Assembly: GCA_016192075.1 (NCBI GenBank) | Contig: JACPUU010000012.1 | Span: 744,001 to 808,000 of the forward strand | Reading direction: 5' to 3' | Origin: Bacteroidota bacterium | GTDB taxonomy: Bacteria > Bacteroidota > Bacteroidia > Flavobacteriales_D > Crocinitomicaceae | Length of the DNA: 64,000 bases | Shown here: one piece after another, positions 59,493-64,000 of the stretch | How the letters are laid out: each line of letters opens with the position of its first letter | Position numbering within the stretch: the stretch's first letter is position 1 | Notes under the pieces: generated by a model | Seen by the model: the letters and a program-made list of their open reading frames with translations, nothing else | Database searches by the model: none | What the model was told of the DNA's origin: nothing | Position numbers and translations under genes: made by a program

Positions 59493-59804
59493 AGTTTACT
59501 TTATTTATTTTATTCTTTTTATTAAGCTTCTCAAGAAGGATACCAGTTTGTTTTCACTGCCAGTCTGACATTCACGTCCTGTCCTTTTGTTTTGTCTTTA
59601 CAAATTTGATGATAATTTTTTAATCTGACTTTCCCGTAACCGTCAAAATTTGGAAGGCTATCACGAGACATTACAGCCCGCGGGAGATTGCATGACACTC
59701 ACTGTGCAAACATTGTTAATTCATTTCAAACAAGTACATTCTTGAAATGCTGAATATGGCTTTTCTTTGTATTGTATTTTTTGATAATACGATAGAAAAA
59801 AACT
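59493..59804. other. Intergenic region between divergent trxA and symporter genes
   Basis: No ORF or RNA gene is evident in this 312-bp stretch. A small inverted repeat, GTATT...AATAC (about 59770-59790), lies just before the symporter gene and could be an operator. CTTCTCAAGAAG near 59527 is a short palindrome upstream of trxA. Confidence 0.4.
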
Positions 59805-61307
59805 ATGAGTCCGGCCGTTATTATTATTAGCATTCTCTGCTATTTTTCATTGCTGCTTTTTATTGCCGCCATTACGTCGCGCAATGCAGGCAATGAGGCC
59901 TATTTTCTGGGGAATAAAAAATCACCCTGGTACGCCGTAGCGTTTGGAATGATTGGTGACTCGCTGTCAGGCGTGACATTTATTTCATTGCCCGGCACCG
60001 TAGAAAAAGCTCAGTTCTCCTACATGCAGCTGGTGCTGGGGTATTTGCTCGGCTACTTTTTTATTGCACGGGTTTTGCTGCCGCTGTATTACAGGCTAAA
60101 CCTGACTTCTATTTACGGCTACCTGCTTTCACGCTTTGGAAGAAACGCACAGATTACCGGCTCATTCTATTTTTTGATTTCAAGGTTAATTGGTGCTGCA
60201 CTAAGGCTCTACCTGGCCGCCGCGGTGCTGCAACTATTTGTGTTTGATCATTACGGTGTGCCCTTTTCACTTACAGTAGCTATTATTATTACGCTGATGA
60301 TGATTTACACCTATCGTGGCGGAATCAAAACCCTGGTGTGGACCGATACGCTTCAGTCAGGCCTTTTGCTTTTAGGCGTCATTCTGTCAATTACAGCCAT
60401 CTTGTCACAGCTTCACTGGGGTTTTGAAGAGGCTGTTGCTAAAATAAGTGATTCTGATTTTTCTAAAATTTTCTTTTGGGAATGGAAAGAAAAATCTTTT
60501 TTCCCCAAACAATTTCTGAGCGGAGCATTAATTGCCATTGTAATGACCGGGCTTGACCAAAACATGATGCAAAAAAGTTTATCCTGCCCCAAAGTAGGTG
60601 ACGCACAAAAAAATCTGTACTGGTTTAGTGTAATTCTTGTTTTTGTGAATTTACTTTTTGTAGCGCTGGGCGCACTGCTCTATCTTTATGCCAGTCAAAC
60701 AGGCACGGTACTGCCTGCTGATCCGGTCAGCGGACAAACCATTACCGACCAGGTATTCCCGTTTCTGGCATTAAATAATCTTGGAACATTTGCCGCGGTG
60801 GTTTTTATTGTAGGTCTTACGGCTGCAACATTCTCCAGCGCAGATTCTGTTTTGACAACGCTCACTACGTCTTTCTGTCTTGATTTTTTACAAATAGATC
60901 AAAACAAAAAATATACCGAAACCCGGAAGAAAAATGTGCGCCACATCGTTCATATTTCGTTTGCAGCACTGCTGCTGCTTACCATTCTTGCCAGTGAACT
61001 GCTCCCTAAAACGGCGGTACTTGACCTCATTTTCACAACAGCGGCTTATACCTACGGCCCTTTGCTGGGACTTTTTGCTTTTGGATTATTTACCAAACGC
61101 ACCGTCATTGACGCAGCTGTACCGGGTATTTCCATAGCAGCCATTCTACTCACCGTTTTGTTAAACCTCTATTCTGAAACCTGGTTTGGCGGCTACAAAT
61201 TCGGGTATGAACTTTTACTGCCTAACGGACTTTTTACGTTTACAGGGCTTTGGATAGCATCGCATAAATCAACAAAAAAAACGACTCCTCAGGATATTTT
61301 AGTATGA
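59805..61307 (+). CDS. Sodium:solute symporter
   Basis: The 500-residue protein has about 13 membrane helices of the SSS (LeuT-like) fold. Motifs include GMIGDSLSGVTFISLPGTV in the broken helix TM1-like segment, YRGGIKTLVWTDTLQSGLLL, GLDQNMMQKSLSCPK and LTAATFSSADSVLTTLTTSF, the last carrying the Ser/Thr Na+-site residues. Substrates of the family range from sugars to amino acids and choline. Its stop overlaps the next start by 4 bp (ATGA), so it is coupled with a PLP decarboxylase, which makes an amino acid or its amine the likeliest substrate. That is inference. Confidence 0.9.
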   Translation: MSPAVIIISILCYFSLLLFIAAITSRNAGNEAYFLGNKKSPWYAVAFGMIGDSLSGVTFISLPGTVEKAQFSYMQLVLGYLLGYFFIARVLLPLYYRLNLTSIYGYLLSRFGRNAQITGSFYFLISRLIGAALRLYLAAAVLQLFVFDHYGVPFSLTVAIIITLMMIYTYRGGIKTLVWTDTLQSGLLLLGVILSITAILSQLHWGFEEAVAKISDSDFSKIFFWEWKEKSFFPKQFLSGALIAIVMTGLDQNMMQKSLSCPKVGDAQKNLYWFSVILVFVNLLFVALGALLYLYASQTGTVLPADPVSGQTITDQVFPFLALNNLGTFAAVVFIVGLTAATFSSADSVLTTLTTSFCLDFLQIDQNKKYTETRKKNVRHIVHISFAALLLLTILASELLPKTAVLDLIFTTAAYTYGPLLGLFAFGLFTKRTVIDAAVPGISIAAILLTVLLNLYSETWFGGYKFGYELLLPNGLFTFTGLWIASHKSTKKTTPQDILV

Positions 61308-62752
61308 GTGATCTTCTGAAAAAAATAAATGAACTTGCAAAGCAATCAGCAGCGCTTGAACCCACAGCCGCTGAGCGCGAAAACTATTTGCACCAGCTTG
61401 GAAACTACACCGGATCATTCATTGATTCACTGGCTGAACGCACTACTTTTTCAAACACACCGGCCAATGCTGACAAGCTGAAAATTGACGGTGTCAGAAA
61501 AAAATTTCCCGAACTGCTGAATCTTTACACCAGTGAAGTGATTGACCATGGCTTGATTCCCTCATCAGGCGGACACATTGGCTATATACCCGGAGGCGGT
61601 ATTTTTCTATCAGCCATTGGTGATTTTCTGGCAGACGTTTCAAACGAATATGCCGGCATGTACTTTGGCTCTCCAGGGGCGGTGACCATTGAAAATGAGC
61701 TCATCAACTGGATGAAACAGGTATTCCGCTTTCCGGATTCTGCAGTTGGAAATCTGACCTCGGGTGGTTCTATTGCCAATTTAATTGCCCTTACCGCTGC
61801 GCGTGATAAATACGGAATTAAAAATGACCGCATTGAACAATCGGTTATCTATTTAAGTCCGCAGGTACACCATTGCATTCACAAAGCATTGCGCATTATT
61901 GGGCTGGAAGATGTTGTGATTCGGGAACTTGAATTGGATGAACATTCACGCATCCGGCCCGACCTGCTGAAAAAACACCTGGAAGTAGATAAAATTGCCG
62001 GACTTGATCCGTTTATGATTATTGCATCAGCCGGCACTACAGATACTGGGGCTGTTGACCCGCTTGATGAAATAGGCGACATTGCCAAAGCTCATGAAAT
62101 GTGGTATCACATTGATGGCGCCTACGGCGGATTTTTTATTCTGACTGAACGCGCCAGGGACAAATTCAAAGGAATTGAAAAGGCCGATTCACTGGTCATT
62201 GATCCGCACAAGGGGTTGTTTTTACCGTATGGATTAGGAGCCGTTTTAGTCAAAGACAAAGAGGCGCTTTTTCATTCACATCACTACACCGCCAATTACA
62301 TGCAGGATGCCAACAATCCGGACCTGCCTCTGAATCCTGCAGACGTTTCACCTGAGCTGACCAAACATTTCAGAGGCCTGCGCCTGTGGCTGCCACTTCA
62401 GATTTTGGGTATTGCCCCTTTTGTTGCCTGCCTGGAAGAGAAACTTTACCTGACTGATTATTTCCGCGCTGAACTTGAGGCCCGGGGTTTCAGGCTTGGT
62501 CCAAAACCAGACCTTTCAGTGAGTTATTTCTGGTATCCATCTAAGAGCACCGATGAAAATACCTTTAACCAAAAGCTGATGGAAGTTATTCATGAAGATG
62601 GCCGGATTTTTCTAAGTTCCACTAAAATTAGTGGTAAACAAGTTATACGCATGGCCATTTTATCATTCCGCACAAAAAAAGAAACCATTGATGTATGTGT
62701 TGAAATGATTGAACGGTGTTTGAAAAAAACAGAAGCGTTTTTTCAGAAATAA
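61304..62752 (+). CDS. PLP-dependent amino-acid decarboxylase (group II)
   Basis: This 482-residue enzyme matches group-II decarboxylases (aromatic-amino-acid, glutamate and related): PSSGGHIGYIPGGGIF, PGAVTIENELINWM, LTSGGSIANLIALTAARDKY, VHHCIHKALRIIG with the His that stacks on PLP, ASAGTTDTGAVDPLDEI, HIDGAYGGFF and the PLP lysine in VIDPHKGLFLPYG (Lys303). It is cotranslated with the sodium symporter. Which amino acid is used cannot be told; the large N-terminal segment favours an aromatic-type enzyme. Confidence 0.9.
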   Translation: MSDLLKKINELAKQSAALEPTAAERENYLHQLGNYTGSFIDSLAERTTFSNTPANADKLKIDGVRKKFPELLNLYTSEVIDHGLIPSSGGHIGYIPGGGIFLSAIGDFLADVSNEYAGMYFGSPGAVTIENELINWMKQVFRFPDSAVGNLTSGGSIANLIALTAARDKYGIKNDRIEQSVIYLSPQVHHCIHKALRIIGLEDVVIRELELDEHSRIRPDLLKKHLEVDKIAGLDPFMIIASAGTTDTGAVDPLDEIGDIAKAHEMWYHIDGAYGGFFILTERARDKFKGIEKADSLVIDPHKGLFLPYGLGAVLVKDKEALFHSHHYTANYMQDANNPDLPLNPADVSPELTKHFRGLRLWLPLQILGIAPFVACLEEKLYLTDYFRAELEARGFRLGPKPDLSVSYFWYPSKSTDENTFNQKLMEVIHEDGRIFLSSTKISGKQVIRMAILSFRTKKETIDVCVEMIERCLKKTEAFFQK

Positions 62753-62909
62753 ATCAGCATCGTGAAACACATCGCTATTAAAAATCAGTTGTGATAAAAA
62801 ACGCTCATGATCACAAAATGAAGACATCTGTTTTTACCTGAAAAACAACTGGCTTTCTGAGTAAATTGGTCTATTCTTCAGGTGCTGAAAACCACTGCGC
62901 AACGCAGAT

Positions 62910-63479
62910 TTATTTGTTGCTAAATCCCTGAAAACGGTTATCGTCATCTATTTGCCAAACACCGGCAACATTGCGCACAAAACACGACGTATAAATTGTT
63001 GCGTCCGGATCAGGACCGTACGTTGGGTTAAGCGGATAAAACACTGTTTTTACCGGGTTTACCACCTGAAATTTAATTTCATAATAGGTTGAGAAATCAG
63101 TGACATCAAGCACCACAATTGAATCACACGTCATTGTTTTTACAACGGTTTGCGCGCCCAATTCATTCGTATAGACATCTGTCACAAAAACCTGTGATGC
63201 GGGTAAGAACGTAAGCCCATACGTACTGCAGCAGTAACTTGAGTCTACCAGGACCATAGACACATACCCATTAGCCTCCAGGTCACGAAACGTGTTATAG
63301 GTTCGGATATTGGCTTCATCTATCAGCATTACGTGCGGCGAGGTCAGAAACATTTGATTCCTGGTACCGAACCCGTCTTCAGCCAGAAACTGTGCAACTT
63401 CGGGAGTAAGCGTATCCTGCGAAAAACCAACGTTCAGCAGGTGAAAAAAACAAACTGTAAAAGATATTTTTTTTAGCAT
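62910..63479 (-). CDS. Hypothetical secreted protein
   Basis: I recognise no family. The 189-residue protein has a signal peptide (LKKISFTVCFFHLLNVGFS) and starts QDTLTPEVAQFLAEDGFGTR. Pairs of cysteines (YCCSTYG, TCDSI, SCFVRN) may form disulfides. YEIKFQVVNPVKTVFYPLNP suggests strands. It follows the CoA-binding gene by 13 bp on the same strand. Confidence 0.6.
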   Translation of the reverse strand: MLKKISFTVCFFHLLNVGFSQDTLTPEVAQFLAEDGFGTRNQMFLTSPHVMLIDEANIRTYNTFRDLEANGYVSMVLVDSSYCCSTYGLTFLPASQVFVTDVYTNELGAQTVVKTMTCDSIVVLDVTDFSTYYEIKFQVVNPVKTVFYPLNPTYGPDPDATIYTSCFVRNVAGVWQIDDDNRFQGFSNK

Positions 63480-63492
63480 GTATCTGACTCTG

Positions 63493-63879
63493 TTAACTCA
63501 AAAAATGACCGGTATTCAAAAGAACCAGTGTGCAGGCCTCTTCAAATTCAATGCCATTTTCAGCCAGTAATTTTTCCAGTTCCGGATTCTCAGCCCCGGG
63601 ATTAAAAATAACGCGTTTTGGTTTTAGGGACACAATATAATCGTAATATGATTTTTGATTTGCTGCTCCCAGGTACATGGTAACCGTATGCACGTTTTCA
63701 AAGGGCACCATTCCCTTTTGAATAGATACCGATTCTACCTTGCCCTCCCGGTTACCGAGTGCCACCACCTCAAAATTATACTGCAGCAATAATTTTATAG
63801 CACGGTTTGAGTAGCGCCCTACATTCTCACTGGCACCCATTACCAGCACTTTATAATCCTTTGCATTTGAATAGTCCAT
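63493..63879 (-). CDS. CoA-binding Rossmann-fold protein (YccU-like)
   Basis: The 128-residue protein is a single CoA_binding domain: YKVLVMGASENVGRYSNRAI, NFEVVALGNREG, TMYLGAANQKSYYDYIVSL, RVIFNPGAENPELEKLLAE and a final CTLVLLNTGHF. Such proteins resemble the nucleotide part of acyl-CoA synthetases but are not themselves enzymes as far as is known. It leads a two-gene operon and is divergent from the outer-membrane gene at 63930. Confidence 0.88.
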   Translation of the reverse strand: MDYSNAKDYKVLVMGASENVGRYSNRAIKLLLQYNFEVVALGNREGKVESVSIQKGMVPFENVHTVTMYLGAANQKSYYDYIVSLKPKRVIFNPGAENPELEKLLAENGIEFEEACTLVLLNTGHFLS

Positions 63880-63929
63880 GAATACCCTTTCATTTTTTTT
63901 ACTAATTTAGTCCAAACTCAACGCATTCC

Positions 63930-64000
63930 ATGAAAAAACTTTACAGTCTTTTGCTGATCGCCGGGTCAGCTACAGCCTTTGCCGGTGGATTTCAACTAAA
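63930..64000 (+). CDS. Start of an outer-membrane protein (FadL/OmpP1-like), partial
   Basis: Only 23 codons are visible before the window ends. They encode a signal peptide (KKLYSLLLIAGSATAFA) and the mature start GGFQL, which is typical of FadL/OmpP1 transport proteins of Bacteroidota. The region upstream contains TAATTTAG (63903-63910), a near match to the -7 consensus. Confidence 0.5.
   Translation, partial: MKKLYSLLLIAGSATAFAGGFQL

Overview
The window is chromosomal DNA of a member of the Bacteroidota, most likely order Flavobacteriales. The evidence is a type IX secretion sorting domain (gene at 42782), TonB-dependent receptor and surface-lipoprotein genes, GWxTD, DUF4834 and DUF1573 proteins, an rpsF-rpsR-rplI operon without ssb or priB, a small protein with the GldL-type HWPG motif, and repeated matches to the Bacteroidota -7 promoter element TAnnTTTG in front of genes on both strands. 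I cannot name a genus.

Layout. 1-6.5 kb (minus strand): surface-glycan genes, namely a GNAT/TIM-barrel fusion, a NeuB-type synthase, a GT-B glycosyltransferase and a YfhO-type membrane protein. 6.8-12 kb: carB (without its allosteric domain) coupled to a DUF4834 gene, then two secreted proteins of unknown role. 12.3-14 kb: a PyrR-like phosphoribosyltransferase, a hypothetical gene and a Fic-fold protein with a damaged active-site motif. 14-18 kb: the ribosomal operon and dnaX, whose tau tail lies in the -1 frame. 18-24 kb: a YwqK-like lipoprotein, a ureohydrolase, a MORN protein and a TPR/PP2C phosphatase. 24-27 kb (minus): the leucine dehydrogenase, nusB, DUF1573 and yajC operon. 27-34 kb: an ABC exporter, a SpoU methylase and ttcA, then K+ uptake genes ktrB and ktrA. 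34.5-44 kb: a divergent locus with a secreted endonuclease/phosphatase and a split 5'-nucleotidase on one side, and a TonB receptor, two DUF5689-like lipoproteins and a T9SS protein on the other. This looks like an extracellular nucleic-acid or nucleotide scavenging system. 44-54 kb: a helicase, trxB, recR, menC, folD, an archaemetzincin and a cytochrome c. 54-64 kb: an AT-rich orphan gene beside tRNA-Ser, a GWxTD protein, GT2, GNAT, GldL-like, trxA, a sodium symporter coupled to a PLP decarboxylase, and a truncated outer-membrane protein start.

The least explained structure is a family of palindrome-bounded inverted repeats. Two copies (about 30.26-30.80 kb and 49.63-50.26 kb) enclose a DUF559 (Vsr/PD-(D/E)XK-like) endonuclease gene. 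Other copies (13.96-14.13 kb and 15.54-15.76 kb) have similar arms but no gene. This is the arrangement of autonomous and non-autonomous versions of one mobile element whose only gene is a nuclease. The copy near 49.6 kb lies next to a 152-bp tandem duplication that includes the 3' end of menC. A second candidate for unusual biology is dnaX, where a 372-residue gamma-like product ends a few codons after an A6 run and a tau-like tail continues in the -1 frame.
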